Shown here in pieces: positions 17,237-26,201 of a stretch of 64,000 bases of DNA. The notes under the pieces were generated by a model. It saw nothing but the letters and a program-made list of their open reading frames with translations. It was not told the origin of the DNA and did no database searches. The first letter of the stretch is position 1. Each line of letters begins with the position of its first letter. The stretch spans positions 2,941,279 through 3,005,278 of the forward strand of contig NZ_CP179930.1 in assembly GCF_047495495.1 (NCBI RefSeq). Reading direction: 5' to 3'. The translations under genes and the position numbers were made by a program. This DNA comes from Zymobacter sp047495495 (lineage in GTDB: Bacteria > Pseudomonadota > Gammaproteobacteria > Pseudomonadales > Halomonadaceae).

Positions 17237-17464
17237 CAATCATGTCATTCTTCTTCTGAGCCGCCACCCGGCTAACGTGTATTCCAGCACCTTACAAACG
17301 ATCATGTATTGCGCCTGTATCAAAGGTGTCTGCATGGCATCAATTACAACTCGTTATTGTTTCCTTTTGAAAACAATGACGTCAGGATACGCATTCATTA
17401 AGAAACACCTTTGATATCGAAAGATATCTTTTACGAAAAACGAGACGATCAACGGATAATAATA

Positions 17465-18745
17465 ATGGCAACGAATACTACATCTCCCGTCATCAGCCAC
17501 TGGACTCGTGAACAGGCCTCGAAAATCAGCGTCAGCACCGCAACGACGTTTCCTACCTTCAATCCCGCGCGGCTGGGGGCCATGATCCCCGGCTACAATG
17601 TCTGGGATAACTGGATTGTGCTGGACGAGAACAGCGAGATCGCCAGCGTACAGGGATACCGCGTGCTGGTCGCACTGGTTGCTCCCACCAACAAGAATGT
17701 CCCTACGCGTCTCTACTACTTCTATTCGAAAGATGGTGTGAACTACACGAAGGGGGGTTATGTCACTGATCGCCTTCTGGACAAGGAAGGTAGTGAGTGG
17801 AGCGGCTCCACCATCCTGCGTGCCGATGGCACACTGCAAACGTTCTATACCATCGCAAAAGCTTCCAGCACAGCGTCAACTCAGAAAGACCAGCGTCTGG
17901 CCACGCTGACTCAAAAAGTCGCGGTGACGGGTGGCAAACTGGTGCTTCAGAAGCCTCTGTACCATGCCTTGCTGGCGACACCAGATGGCCACTACTACCA
18001 GACGCCGCAGCAGGCGCACCAGTATGAAAAGAGCCACCCGGCCGCCAAGGGCAAGGTCGGCAACAACAAGACCAACAACTTCTGTTTCCGTGACCCGCAC
18101 TTCTTTAAGGACCCGGCAACCAAAAAAACCTATCTGCTCTTTGAAGCCAATACGGGTTCGGACTACTGTGCCGAAGCGTCCACGAGTCGCGATTATGTCG
18201 GTAGCAGCCGCTACGAACCTCGCTATGTGCCTACCACGGATGCGTACAAGGCCAATGGCTGTATCGGGATTGCGGAGCTGACCGATAACACCTATCGAAC
18301 GATCAAGTACCTACCGCCTCTGCTGACGGCGAACCTGGTCACCGATGAGATTGAGCGCGCCAACATCATCGTTCACAAAGGCGGCTACTATCTGTTTTGC
18401 GTCACGCGCGCCCGCAAGATGACCCTGACCAACGATGCCATCCTTGATAGCGCGTTCATGCTAGGGTTCCGCGCCAACAGCCTATTCGGCCAGTACGTGC
18501 CGCTCAACGACAGTGGCGTCGTTATCCGTCAGCATCACGGGTCCGGTGGTGAGGGCAGCAACCCGCAGAACGTCTATTCCTTCCTGGTACTGCCGGATAT
18601 GAGCGTGATCACCTACGCCAACTATTGCAGTGATGGGAAGGGTAGCGTGCAGCGCTGCCGCACGGCTGGACCGAGCGTACAGTTGCATATTGATGGCACG
18701 ACAACCCACCTGGGTGAGATCGCTTACAGCCTGCTGCCCGCTTGA
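17465..18745 (+). CDS. Levansucrase-type GH68 enzyme, paralogue 3
   Basis: A 426-residue GH68 enzyme, the shortest of the three. Catalytic residues are present: Asp48 in VWDNW, Asp210 in FRDPHF and DEIER at 294-298, plus EWSGST (111-116). It lacks the insert of paralogue 2 and has no signal peptide. The ATG at 17465 was selected because ISHWTRE then lies 10 residues in, as in the paralogues. A longer in-frame extension to 17411 is unlikely. The ribosome site is weak (CGGA about ten bases upstream). The surface is richer in Lys and Thr than in paralogue 1. Terminators stand before and after it, so it is an independent transcription unit. In Zymomonas a similar tandem pair consists of a levansucrase and an extracellular sucrase. 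Confidence 0.92.
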   Translation: MATNTTSPVISHWTREQASKISVSTATTFPTFNPARLGAMIPGYNVWDNWIVLDENSEIASVQGYRVLVALVAPTNKNVPTRLYYFYSKDGVNYTKGGYVTDRLLDKEGSEWSGSTILRADGTLQTFYTIAKASSTASTQKDQRLATLTQKVAVTGGKLVLQKPLYHALLATPDGHYYQTPQQAHQYEKSHPAAKGKVGNNKTNNFCFRDPHFFKDPATKKTYLLFEANTGSDYCAEASTSRDYVGSSRYEPRYVPTTDAYKANGCIGIAELTDNTYRTIKYLPPLLTANLVTDEIERANIIVHKGGYYLFCVTRARKMTLTNDAILDSAFMLGFRANSLFGQYVPLNDSGVVIRQHHGSGGEGSNPQNVYSFLVLPDMSVITYANYCSDGKGSVQRCRTAGPSVQLHIDGTTTHLGEIAYSLLPA

Positions 18746-19079
18746 TCCCAATGTGCCCTTGTGCGTGATGACAGGCGAGGGCGCCGCTTATCGAAGACCC
18801 CGTGCCGAAAGGTACAGGGTCTTCACGCATTCCCATTCCCAGTAAGTGAACGCTCTATTTTCTTGCCTATTTCTGTTATTTTCGTATAGGCATGCCATTT
18901 ATTTCCTTCATCGTAACAATCCTTGGAAACCCACGGTTTTAAAGGGTTACGGTGATGCATACCTAGTGTTTCAATGTTACAGCAGGTATCAACTCCATAT
19001 AGAATACTATGCCTCAGCCATGACGCTCGCTGCGGACATGGCGTTACGATTCCCTTTTCCTCGACCATAGAGGGACCCA
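18746..19079. other. Gene-free spacer after levansucrase 3
   Basis: It holds the terminator at 18793-18824 and then an AT-richer stretch that should contain the promoter of the following membrane protein gene. No coding region is supported. Confidence 0.4.
18793..18824 (+). terminator. Terminator after levansucrase paralogue 3
   Basis: GAAGACCC, an inner GTGCC-GAAA-GGTAC stem with a stable GAAA tetraloop, then GGGTCTTC. Confidence 0.8.
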
Positions 19080-19913
19080 ATGCATCATGATCTGGAATGG
19101 GCTGGCTGGTTCAGCGGTTTGCTGCTTGCCGCACTCGTGATCCTGCTGGCCGGTGTGTGGGCCTGGCTCTACCACCAACACGACTCGACAGCGCGGATGT
19201 CATTTCTACAGGGACTGATGAAGGCGCTGACGATTGCGATGGTACCGGTGTGCCTCATCGCCATCCTCATCTCATCAAGCGGGGTGAGTGTGGTCTGGCT
19301 GTGCGCGCTGCTGTTTCCACTTATCACGGCGATTCTGGCCTTCTCGCGCACCTCGCCCTTTCATGTACCGCAGGCCAATGCCATGCCCTATGGCTGGGTG
19401 GCCCTGATAGCGCTCTTCATTATGGCGCTGCCGCTTACGGCCCATCGGCTGGCGTACTACATCGTCGACCAACATCACGCGGGCGAAGCCTGGCATCCCA
19501 ACCCGCGCCCAGACGGCTCAACGTGGTTGGTCAAAGAGTCGTGGTACGACACACGCCAGATACTCTTCATTGGTGCGCTAGATGTGCGCCGTATCGGACG
19601 ACCCGAAATGACCCTTGGCCGTGCGGAGATCGCGTCCCCGCGCTGCAGCGATGCGCCCTCGCTCACGGCAATGATGCTCGCGCCGACGTCTCCCCGAACA
19701 TTCGGTGGACTGACACCGCTGCCGATGCTGTCGGGCTGCCTCGGCCAGGATTGGATCGAAGTGCCCGCCACACGCCACGCTGTACTGGCCACCGTAGCGC
19801 TTCTACTACAGGACAGCGCCACCATCACATGGGAAGGGCTGATCGCTCACGGCGAAGACAATGAGCGCGCCCGCGACTTCTTCGAAAACGGCAGCTATGC
19901 CATGCCTCGCTGA
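19080..19913 (+). CDS. Hypothetical inner-membrane protein
   Basis: A 277-residue protein that I do not recognise. It has four predicted membrane segments in the N-terminal half (about residues 10-31, 47-66, 70-90 and 102-123). A soluble C-terminal region of about 150 residues follows, probably periplasmic or cytoplasmic, with several Cys and Trp residues. GAGGG lies seven bases before the ATG at 19080, which supports translation. It stands alone between the levansucrase cluster and a TerC-family gene. Two hairpins follow its stop. No motif allows a functional call. Confidence 0.72.
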   Translation: MHHDLEWAGWFSGLLLAALVILLAGVWAWLYHQHDSTARMSFLQGLMKALTIAMVPVCLIAILISSSGVSVVWLCALLFPLITAILAFSRTSPFHVPQANAMPYGWVALIALFIMALPLTAHRLAYYIVDQHHAGEAWHPNPRPDGSTWLVKESWYDTRQILFIGALDVRRIGRPEMTLGRAEIASPRCSDAPSLTAMMLAPTSPRTFGGLTPLPMLSGCLGQDWIEVPATRHAVLATVALLLQDSATITWEGLIAHGEDNERARDFFENGSYAMPR

Positions 19914-20320
19914 CAGAGGCCCTCTCTTCATCGCCAGCAAGGCGCACAACCATCCAGCGGCAAACGATCACCCCCTCTTTCGCGTCAACGTTTGCCGCTT
20001 ACCTTAAGGTTTCGTTAGTTACCGAGTATTGTTGCCAACGCTACGTGAAGATCACCCTGTTCACGTAGCGTCCAACGTAAGCGGCCGATACCTCTGCCTA
20101 CCCCGTTATGACCATCAACAGATTCTCTGCTGAGCCTCTGGCAACGTTATAGAAATCGTGACCGCTCAATCGGCATCGGTAAGGGGGATGGGTAAGATAT
20201 GATGCGAAAGACACGACAGAAATGGATCGCGCATCTGGTGCGCTGAAAGAAGATTGCGGCTCATGCCCCAGTTCTTTAACACACGGCCGAACTACAACAA
20301 AACCAAGGGTAAATGGCGAT
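19914..20320. other. Leader region with two hairpins upstream of the TerC-family gene
   Basis: No gene is supported. Two perfect hairpins lie here: 19957-19998 (10-bp stem) and 20039-20070 (11-bp stem, CGCTACGTGAA and its complement). Each has ATCACCC in its loop. E. coli alx, a relative of the next gene, is controlled by a manganese/pH riboswitch of the yybP-ykoY class. I looked for its conserved core and did not find it. Confidence 0.45.
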
Positions 20321-21319
20321 ATGGGCGTTCCCCTCACATTTGAAGCAAGCATGATACTTGCCGTCACCGTTGCCGTGTCCGTCTGGATAGATCTGTTCTT
20401 TCACCGGAAAGCCAAAGAAATCACGTTTAAAAACGCAGCGGTCTGGTTCTGTGTATGGATCACGCTGGCACTGTTGTTCTACGCCTACCTTTTCCTGCGC
20501 CACAGCCCGCAGCAGGCCAGCCTGTTTCTGTCGGGATACGTGTTGGAGAAAGCCCTATCTATCGACAACATGATGGTTTTCGTCGCGATCTTCGCGAGCT
20601 TCAACATCAAGGGAATCCTGCAGCACCGCATTCTGTATTTCGGCATCATCGGCGCTCTGCTGTTCCGCGCCCTCTTCGTGGCTGCCGGCACGTGGATCTT
20701 CGGTATCTCTCACTGGGTGGAAGCGATCTTCGCCGCTATCGTGCTGTGGACAGGGGTCAAGATGTTCATGGGCAGCGAAGAAGGCGATGACACGGAGGAC
20801 TATTCCGATCACTGGTCGGTTCGATTGACCAGCCGTATCATTCCGGTCACGCCGCGCCTGATAGGCCGCCACTTTGTCGTCGGCCGCCAGCATGCTGAAG
20901 ACATAGCCCGTAAAGAGGGCTTTTCGCTGCCGAAACGCGCGGCCATGTACGCCACGCCAATGCTGCTGTGCCTGATGTGCATCGAGATTTCCGACGTCAT
21001 CTTCAGCTTCGATAGCGTGCCCGCCATCATCGCGGTCACCAAGGAGCCGTTTCTGGTCTATGCCTCGGTCATCTTCGCCATCCTAGGCCTGCGCAATCTC
21101 TACTTCATGCTGTCTGCTGCTGCGAAATACCTCGTGCACCTAGAGAAAGCCGTTGCGCTGGTGCTGGTGTTCATCGCCGCAAAACTGGCGGGCAGTGCGT
21201 TCGGCCTGTTCAATATCAATCACCTGATTAGCCTTGCCGTTGTGCTAGGCCTAATTGCAGGTGGTGTGGTCATCAGCCTGATATTCCCAGGCAAGAAGGA
21301 AGAAGAACGGTTGGTCTGA
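20321..21319 (+). CDS. TerC/Alx-family integral membrane protein
   Basis: A 332-residue protein with about nine membrane segments of the TerC family. In E. coli the relatives are Alx (manganese export, alkali-induced) and TerC (linked to tellurite resistance and metal handling). Conserved acidic segments are present: EKALSIDNMMVF, GVKMFMGSEEGDD and CIEISDVIFSFDSVPAI, which would line a metal path. The start at 20321 begins at the usual family position. AAGGG lies 11 bases upstream. Metal, probably Mn, is the likely substrate by family. A hairpin-rich leader precedes it and a bidirectional terminator follows about 250 bases later. Confidence 0.88.
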   Translation: MGVPLTFEASMILAVTVAVSVWIDLFFHRKAKEITFKNAAVWFCVWITLALLFYAYLFLRHSPQQASLFLSGYVLEKALSIDNMMVFVAIFASFNIKGILQHRILYFGIIGALLFRALFVAAGTWIFGISHWVEAIFAAIVLWTGVKMFMGSEEGDDTEDYSDHWSVRLTSRIIPVTPRLIGRHFVVGRQHAEDIARKEGFSLPKRAAMYATPMLLCLMCIEISDVIFSFDSVPAIIAVTKEPFLVYASVIFAILGLRNLYFMLSAAAKYLVHLEKAVALVLVFIAAKLAGSAFGLFNINHLISLAVVLGLIAGGVVISLIFPGKKEEERLV

Positions 21320-21633
21320 TGCCATTAAGATGCTGCAAAGCAATCCTAGGGCGCCCTTTATTCCATCCTGCGTGTACGAGAACACGCTATGACGAGCGTC
21401 AGCCTCGAACAATCGGGCGGGGAGACGTTCAGTGACATCGGACTAGGCATGAATGGGGCCGGTAAGCATTCAGTAAGCGCCGCAGTCATCGGCCGCAACG
21501 TCGTCGCTCGCACCAATATTGGCGAACCGCACCCGCTGATTAGCAAGCCTCACCGCAAGCATATGGCCATAAAAAAGCCTTCACTCCCGAGAAGGGGCGA
21601 AGGCTTTCGTTTCAGCGTTGGATCCGCCTACCG
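21320..21633. other. Spacer between convergent TerC-family and MFS genes
   Basis: No coding region is supported. It ends in the bidirectional terminator at 21574-21607. Confidence 0.45.
21574..21607. terminator. Bidirectional terminator
   Basis: AAAGCCTTC with an inner CCC/GGG stem and GAAGGCTTT. It lies between the TerC-family gene and the convergent MFS gene. Confidence 0.88.
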
Positions 21634-22824
21634 CTAACCCCGTGCGGCCTGTCGATGGCGGAAGGTCAACCATGCCAGTGGCAGCTGCGCCAAGGCTACC
21701 AACCAGATGCCCGCCCACGGCGTCATATCCAGTCGGCCATGAGCCACCAGCAGACCGCCCAGCGCCTCACCCAGCGCAATGCCTAGATTAAAGGCGGAAA
21801 TATTCAGCGCCGAAGCAAAGTCGATCGCACGCGGTGTCCAGCGCTCGGCCGTTTCCAGCATGCCCGCCTGAAAGCCCGGCGACATACCAAACGCCAGCAG
21901 CCCCCAGATGAACAGCACGACCACCATTGCCACCTGATGTGACATGGCCATCGCCAGTGCCACCAGCACGATCAGAAGTCCTGCCAACAGACGCGCCAGT
22001 GCCGTTGGCCAGCCCCACTGCGCCGCCAAACGACCGCCCAGCAGGTTGCCGACCAACGTCGCCACGCCGAAAACGACCAGCAGTACGTTCGCCATACTGG
22101 TCGAGAATCGGGTGATATCCACCATGATCGAGGTGATAAAGGTGAACGCGGCAAAGCTGGCGCCAAAGCCAAGGATAGTGATGCCCATCATGGCCAGAAT
22201 CGGCAGCTTCACCAGTGCGCCCAGTGCATCCTTAGGCTTGCTGACCGTTGTGACGGGCAGTTCGGGCACCCACAACGCGACGCTGATCAGCGCCAGAGCC
22301 GCTAGCAGCGCTACGCCATAGAATGGCAGACGCCAGCCCAGCGAGTTGCCCACCAAACTACCTAGCGGTACACCGATGACCATGGCCAGTGTCAGGCCTG
22401 CAAACATCAATGCAATGGCGCGACTGGCCTGCCCCTTGGGAGCCAGCCGTGCTGCGACGGTCGCGCCGATGGCAAAGAAACTGCCGTGTGCCACGGCGGT
22501 AATCAAGCGCCCCAGCAGCAACAGGCTGTAGCTATTGGCCACTGCAGACATCAGGTTGCCAGCAAGAAAAACCGCCACCAGCCCAATCAGCAGCCGCTTG
22601 CGCGAGCAACGGCCCAGCGCCAGGACCACAATGGGCGTACCCACGGCGAGAGCAAAGGCGTATAGCCCGACCAGCCCACCGACACGCGCCAGTGGCAATC
22701 CGAAGTCATCGGCAATGGCCGGCAGCACCCCAACGACAATGAACTCTGCTACCCCGATGGCGAAGGCCATGATCGCCAGTGCCCACACGCCGCGATGAAT
22801 ACGCGTTGGTGTTGATGATGTCAT
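21634..22824 (-). CDS. MFS transporter, DHA1 family (AraJ/YdhP-like)
   Basis: A 396-residue, 12-segment major facilitator. The start GVWALAIMAFAIGVAEFIVVGVLP is characteristic of the DHA1 sugar-efflux/purine-efflux group (AraJ, SotB, NepI, YdhP). The motif-A region (LALGRCSRKRLLIG) follows segment 2 and the motif-C-like GVPLGSLVGNSLGWR is in segment 5. These usually export sugars, nucleosides or drugs. Its ATG overlaps the stop of the preceding GlcG/HbpS-like gene by four bases (ATGA), so the two are translationally coupled. It is the last gene of a four-gene minus-strand operon. Confidence 0.9.
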   Translation of the reverse strand: MTSSTPTRIHRGVWALAIMAFAIGVAEFIVVGVLPAIADDFGLPLARVGGLVGLYAFALAVGTPIVVLALGRCSRKRLLIGLVAVFLAGNLMSAVANSYSLLLLGRLITAVAHGSFFAIGATVAARLAPKGQASRAIALMFAGLTLAMVIGVPLGSLVGNSLGWRLPFYGVALLAALALISVALWVPELPVTTVSKPKDALGALVKLPILAMMGITILGFGASFAAFTFITSIMVDITRFSTSMANVLLVVFGVATLVGNLLGGRLAAQWGWPTALARLLAGLLIVLVALAMAMSHQVAMVVVLFIWGLLAFGMSPGFQAGMLETAERWTPRAIDFASALNISAFNLGIALGEALGGLLVAHGRLDMTPWAGIWLVALAQLPLAWLTFRHRQAARG

Positions 22825-23225
22825 ACACGCCCCGCTGCATGCAGTGCGAGCGCCTGATCGTCTGGCACCGTAGCGCCCGCAACGCCGACGGCACCTATCA
22901 CGCGGCCGTCATCATCGTGAAGAACGATCCCGCCGCCGAAGCTGATCAGGCCGCCGTTAGTGGCTTCCAGCGTATAGATTGCGCCGCCCGGCTGCGCCAC
23001 CTGACCCAGGTCAAGGCTGTCAGTGCGGAACAGGGAGGCGGTGCGGGCCTTCTTGATCGACACGTCGATCGCGCCGGGAACGGCATCGTCCATTCTCAGG
23101 AAGCCACGCAGCAGGCCGGAATCGTCGACCACTGCAATGCAAACGGCATAGCCCTGCTCACGGGCGCGCGTCTGGGCACGGGCAATGGTCTGCTGGATAA
23201 GCGTTTCGGTAAGCGGATAAGTCAT
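22821..23225 (-). CDS. GlcG/HbpS-family small haem- or cofactor-binding protein
   Basis: A 134-residue protein of the GlcG/HbpS (DUF336) family. Family marks are AVVDDSGLLRGFLRMDDA, SIKKARTA, GGGIVLHDDDGRVIGAVGVAGAT and the C-terminal DDQALALHAA. Known members bind haem or corrinoid compounds or accompany glycolate and diol catabolism. There is no signal peptide. AGGGG lies nine bases upstream of the ATG and the gene overlaps the MFS gene by four bases, so they are likely to act together. The exact ligand cannot be inferred. Confidence 0.88.
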   Translation of the reverse strand: MTYPLTETLIQQTIARAQTRAREQGYAVCIAVVDDSGLLRGFLRMDDAVPGAIDVSIKKARTASLFRTDSLDLGQVAQPGGAIYTLEATNGGLISFGGGIVLHDDDGRVIGAVGVAGATVPDDQALALHAAGRV

Positions 23226-23306
23226 GAGAAAGCCCCTGACGGAAAATGAAGGCTTTCATCATCGTCAGGAAGACAGGGCGAGTGAAGATGCCACGCAACG
23301 ACGCGG

Positions 23307-24026
23307 CTATTTTTTGACAATATCAAACACGCAGGACATCGACTCTGCGGCCAGCCGCTTCAGCCGCTCTACGGGCAGCCGCTGTGCCGGCCCCGCGACA
23401 CCCAGCGCCGCCACGACCCGTCCTTGCTGGCGCAGCGGCACCGCCATGCAGTGCAACCCCGGCTCAGCCTCCTCGATATCCAGCGCATAGCCCTGTTCAA
23501 CGATATCGGTTAGCTCGGCTTCCAGTGCGGCAGGCATATCGCCTGCACGGCGCAGGCTGCGCACCAGATCAGGGTCGTGGGCCAAAAACACACGTCCGAT
23601 GGCAGAGGCCGTCAGCGACTGCCGACAGCCTCGCGGCACGGCAGCGCACAGCGCGCTCTGACAGCTCACCACATCTACGCACAGATATTCACGCGTACCA
23701 CAGGGCACCGCCAGATAGCAGGTTTCACCACTGCGCTGGGCCAGATCGTGCAGTGCGGGAGCAAAACACTGGCGCAGCTCGGCATCGGCATCCATCAAAG
23801 GCTGGGCCAGATCGCGCAATCGCAGCCCCAGTGCATAGTCTGTACCGTGGCGCGCCACATATCCCATCGACACCATCGTATTGAGCAGGCCATGCACCGT
23901 GCCCTTATCCAATGACGTGCGTTCGGCCAGCGTAGACAAGCGTGCTTCACCGCCGCTGGATGCCAGCGCTTCCAGCAGATCAAGCGCTCGTTCGACGGAC
24001 TGGATACGCCGGGTGGTATTGACCAT
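23307..24026 (-). CDS. IclR-family transcriptional regulator
   Basis: A 239-residue regulator. The N-terminal winged HTH (RIQSVERALDLLEALA, then TLAERTSLDKGTVHGLLNTM) is followed by an IclR effector domain (GETCYLAVPCG, LTASAIGRVFLA, ALGVAGP). IclR proteins bind small aromatic, glyoxylate-like or sugar acids and regulate neighbouring catabolic or efflux genes. The start at 24026 has GGAGG nine bases upstream. A longer in-frame version to 24152 overlaps the previous gene and is unlikely. It is transcribed 17 bases after the ClbS-like gene, with the GlcG/HbpS-like and MFS genes following, so it is probably the local regulator. Confidence 0.92.
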   Translation of the reverse strand: MVNTTRRIQSVERALDLLEALASSGGEARLSTLAERTSLDKGTVHGLLNTMVSMGYVARHGTDYALGLRLRDLAQPLMDADAELRQCFAPALHDLAQRSGETCYLAVPCGTREYLCVDVVSCQSALCAAVPRGCRQSLTASAIGRVFLAHDPDLVRSLRRAGDMPAALEAELTDIVEQGYALDIEEAEPGLHCMAVPLRQQGRVVAALGVAGPAQRLPVERLKRLAAESMSCVFDIVKK

Positions 24027-24043
24027 AAGGCCTCCTTCGGTGC

Positions 24044-24553
24044 CTAGATACCTTGTGCCCTCAGCCACTTGCGCAACCGTGTGCGCGCATTGGAATAGGG
24101 CGACGAAGTGTTGAGCTGAATCATCCGGCCTTTGGTATAGGTGCGATACCAATCACATCCATAGAACGACGCATCAGTACCGGAAGCAACCAGCGCCACA
24201 ATGCGTGCATTGACGTCGGCAAGCTGCTGAAGCAGCACAGGAAAAGAAAGGTCAGTACGATCGGCATAGAACGTCTGTGCCAGTCGCCCTAGTTCGTTCC
24301 AGCCAAACCCTGTTTCGGGAAAGTCGACCGGTTCACCACGTGCATCGCGTTCACACCATTTCAGCACCAGTGCATTCCAGCCCACCAGATACGCCACCAA
24401 ATCGGCAATGCTCATCAGCGTGCCTTTGGCATGCCCTTCCAACGTCACTTCACGCGCACGTTCCGGTGGCACGGTTGCCAGGTCGGCCGCGAGCTTCGCA
24501 TAGGTCGTCTGGATGGCCTGCAACAGCTCCTGTTGTGTCTGGGGAACAGCCAT
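24044..24553 (-). CDS. ClbS/DfsB-family (DUF1706) four-helix protein
   Basis: A 169-residue protein with the ClbS/DfsB signature. It has an N-terminal QELLQAIQTTYAKL helix, the AYLVGWNALVLKW helix, a GFGWNELGRLAQ segment, and the C-terminal NTSSPYSNARTRLRKW. The family includes ClbS, a cyclopropane hydrolase that protects colibactin producers. Most chromosomal members have no known substrate. It is the first gene of the minus-strand group with IclR, GlcG/HbpS-like and MFS genes. A self-protection or detoxification role for this operon would fit a hydrolase plus an efflux pump, but this is inference. Confidence 0.88.
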   Translation of the reverse strand: MAVPQTQQELLQAIQTTYAKLAADLATVPPERAREVTLEGHAKGTLMSIADLVAYLVGWNALVLKWCERDARGEPVDFPETGFGWNELGRLAQTFYADRTDLSFPVLLQQLADVNARIVALVASGTDASFYGCDWYRTYTKGRMIQLNTSSPYSNARTRLRKWLRAQGI

Positions 24554-24574
24554 GGCGATACCTCACATAAACAA

Positions 24575-24602
24575 AAAGGCGGCTCGATATCGAGTCGCCT
24601 TT
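24575..24602 (-). terminator. Terminator of qorB
   Basis: AAAGGCG and CGCCTTT around the self-complementary CTCGATATCGAG. On the minus strand the stem ends in five U residues, about 100 bases after the qorB stop. Confidence 0.8.
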
Positions 24603-24704
24603 ATCTTACCCGCCGCAACGCTACATCACGACAGCCTGTCCTGCTGCACTGCCCCGCATTTACCACAGCTCCCGAGCGAAGGCAGGCATGCCCAGCGCAG
24701 GGTG

Positions 24705-25556
24705 TTAACGGTGTGCCAGTGCCGCCTTCACAGCGTCCGCCAGCGATGTAGACGGATGACCCAGCAGTTTCGACAACCCATGCTGATCGTCGAACAGAGC
24801 ATTATCGTGCGCTACTTGAACGTCCCAGTGCGCGATCATGTCCGCTACCGGTTTAGGCAGTCCTGCCTGTTCGAGCACCGCGGCGTAATCGGCTTCCGGC
24901 AGATCGCGGTAAGGGATATCGCGACCCGTCTGGCGCGATACTTCGGCAGCCAGATCACTCAGCGTCCACGACTCGTCACCGGCCAGTTCCAGCGTTTTAT
25001 TGTCGAAGCCATCGTGCGTCAACACCTTCGCCGCGGCTTCGGCATAGTCCGTACGCATGGCCGATGAAATACGCCCATTGCCAGCACTGCCCACTACCGC
25101 ACCGTGCTCAAGCGCACTGCCTAGGCTGTCAGTGTAGTTTTCGGTATACCACCCATTGCGCAGGATCGTGTAGGAGAGCCCCGAGGTCCGCAGTACCGCT
25201 TCGGTATCACGATGCTCTTCCGCCAGATTCAGCACCGAACGATCGGCATGAAGCAGGCTGGTATAGACGATGCGACGCACGCCCTGCGCTTTGGCGGCCG
25301 CAATAACGTTGCGATGCTGGGCGGCACGCTGGCCTATTTCATTCGACGAAATCAGCAGCAGCACGTCCACACCAGCCAGCGCACGGGTAAGGGTATCCGG
25401 GCGGTCATAGTCCGCTTCACGCACGGCCACACCCAACGACGCCGCTTTTTCGGGCGAACGCACTAATGCGACGATCTCCTGCTGCTTTCCTGCCTGCACG
25501 AGCCATTCGATCACGTGTCGGCCAAGCTGTCCTGTTGCACCTGTTATGGCAATCAT
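24705..25556 (-). CDS. qorB: NmrA-like NAD(P)H:quinone oxidoreductase 2 (QorB/YtfG)
   Basis: A 283-residue Rossmann-fold protein of the NmrA/atypical SDR group with GATGQLGRHV at the N-terminus. It resembles E. coli YtfG/QorB, which reduces quinones with NADPH. RPDTLTRALAGVDVLLLISSNEIGQRAAQH and LRNGWYTENY are typical. The start at 25556 follows AAGGAG. The in-frame extension to 25643 is not family-like. It diverges from an HxlR regulator with about 140 bases between them, the same arrangement as ytfG-ytfH in E. coli, which supports the gene name and regulation by the neighbour. Confidence 0.93.
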   Translation of the reverse strand: MIAITGATGQLGRHVIEWLVQAGKQQEIVALVRSPEKAASLGVAVREADYDRPDTLTRALAGVDVLLLISSNEIGQRAAQHRNVIAAAKAQGVRRIVYTSLLHADRSVLNLAEEHRDTEAVLRTSGLSYTILRNGWYTENYTDSLGSALEHGAVVGSAGNGRISSAMRTDYAEAAAKVLTHDGFDNKTLELAGDESWTLSDLAAEVSRQTGRDIPYRDLPEADYAAVLEQAGLPKPVADMIAHWDVQVAHDNALFDDQHGLSKLLGHPSTSLADAVKAALAHR

Positions 25557-25695
25557 CGTCGTACTCCTTTTCTGTGTCTGTCTGCATACCGCCGCAAGGT
25601 TGAAAGTCGTCACGACGGCCTGTAGTCGTCGTCTTGCATTCACTGTAGACTGACACTCTCCATCAGGGAAGTACGCACCAAAAGGTTAGTATTAA

Positions 25696-26085
25696 ATGAC
25701 GATGACTCCAGACACATTGACCGATCGGCTGGAACGCGGTGACGTGATGGCCGCACAGTGCCCATCACGCGCGCTGCTGCGCCACGTCACCAGTCAGTGG
25801 GGCGTGCTGGTGCTGACCGTCCTGCGCCGGGGTACGCTGCGCTACAGTGAGATCAGGCACCGCATCGGCGGCATCAGCGAAAAGATGCTGGCCCAAACCC
25901 TACGCACGCTTGAGAGCGACGGATTCGTGTCGCGCACTGTGCATCCCGTCGTGCCACCGCACGTGGACTATCGCCTGACCGCCGCCGGGCAGGAAGTGGC
26001 GGGTCGCATAGCCGATCTGGTGGACTGGATCGAGGGCAATCTCGGCATGCTACTCAGCCCCGACACCGCGTCATTAGAGGGCTGA
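25696..26085 (+). CDS. ytfH: HxlR-family redox regulator, YtfH-like
   Basis: A 129-residue winged-helix regulator of the HxlR type. The conserved cysteine near the N-terminus (Cys22, in AAQCPSR) is the residue that senses quinones, diamide or aldehydes in YodB, HypR and QorR. The HTH follows (LRYSEIRHRIGGISEKMLAQTLRTLESDG) with the wing (VPPHVDYRLTAAG). It diverges from qorB, so it probably represses qorB and itself until it is oxidised or alkylated. AAAGG lies upstream of the ATG. Confidence 0.92.
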   Translation: MTMTPDTLTDRLERGDVMAAQCPSRALLRHVTSQWGVLVLTVLRRGTLRYSEIRHRIGGISEKMLAQTLRTLESDGFVSRTVHPVVPPHVDYRLTAAGQEVAGRIADLVDWIEGNLGMLLSPDTASLEG

Positions 26086-26201
26086 ACACATTAAGAAAAA
26101 AAAGTCATAAGGAAATAATTGAAGTCTGCGTTCAATAGACCCATCTTCGTTATTAAGAGGTGCTAACGACGCATCGAAATACGCTTTCGCCGGGAGGCCC
26201 C

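Noticed and set aside
20098..20320. yybP-ykoY manganese riboswitch before the TerC-family gene
   Set aside because: I looked for its conserved loop sequences and found none, although hairpins are present.
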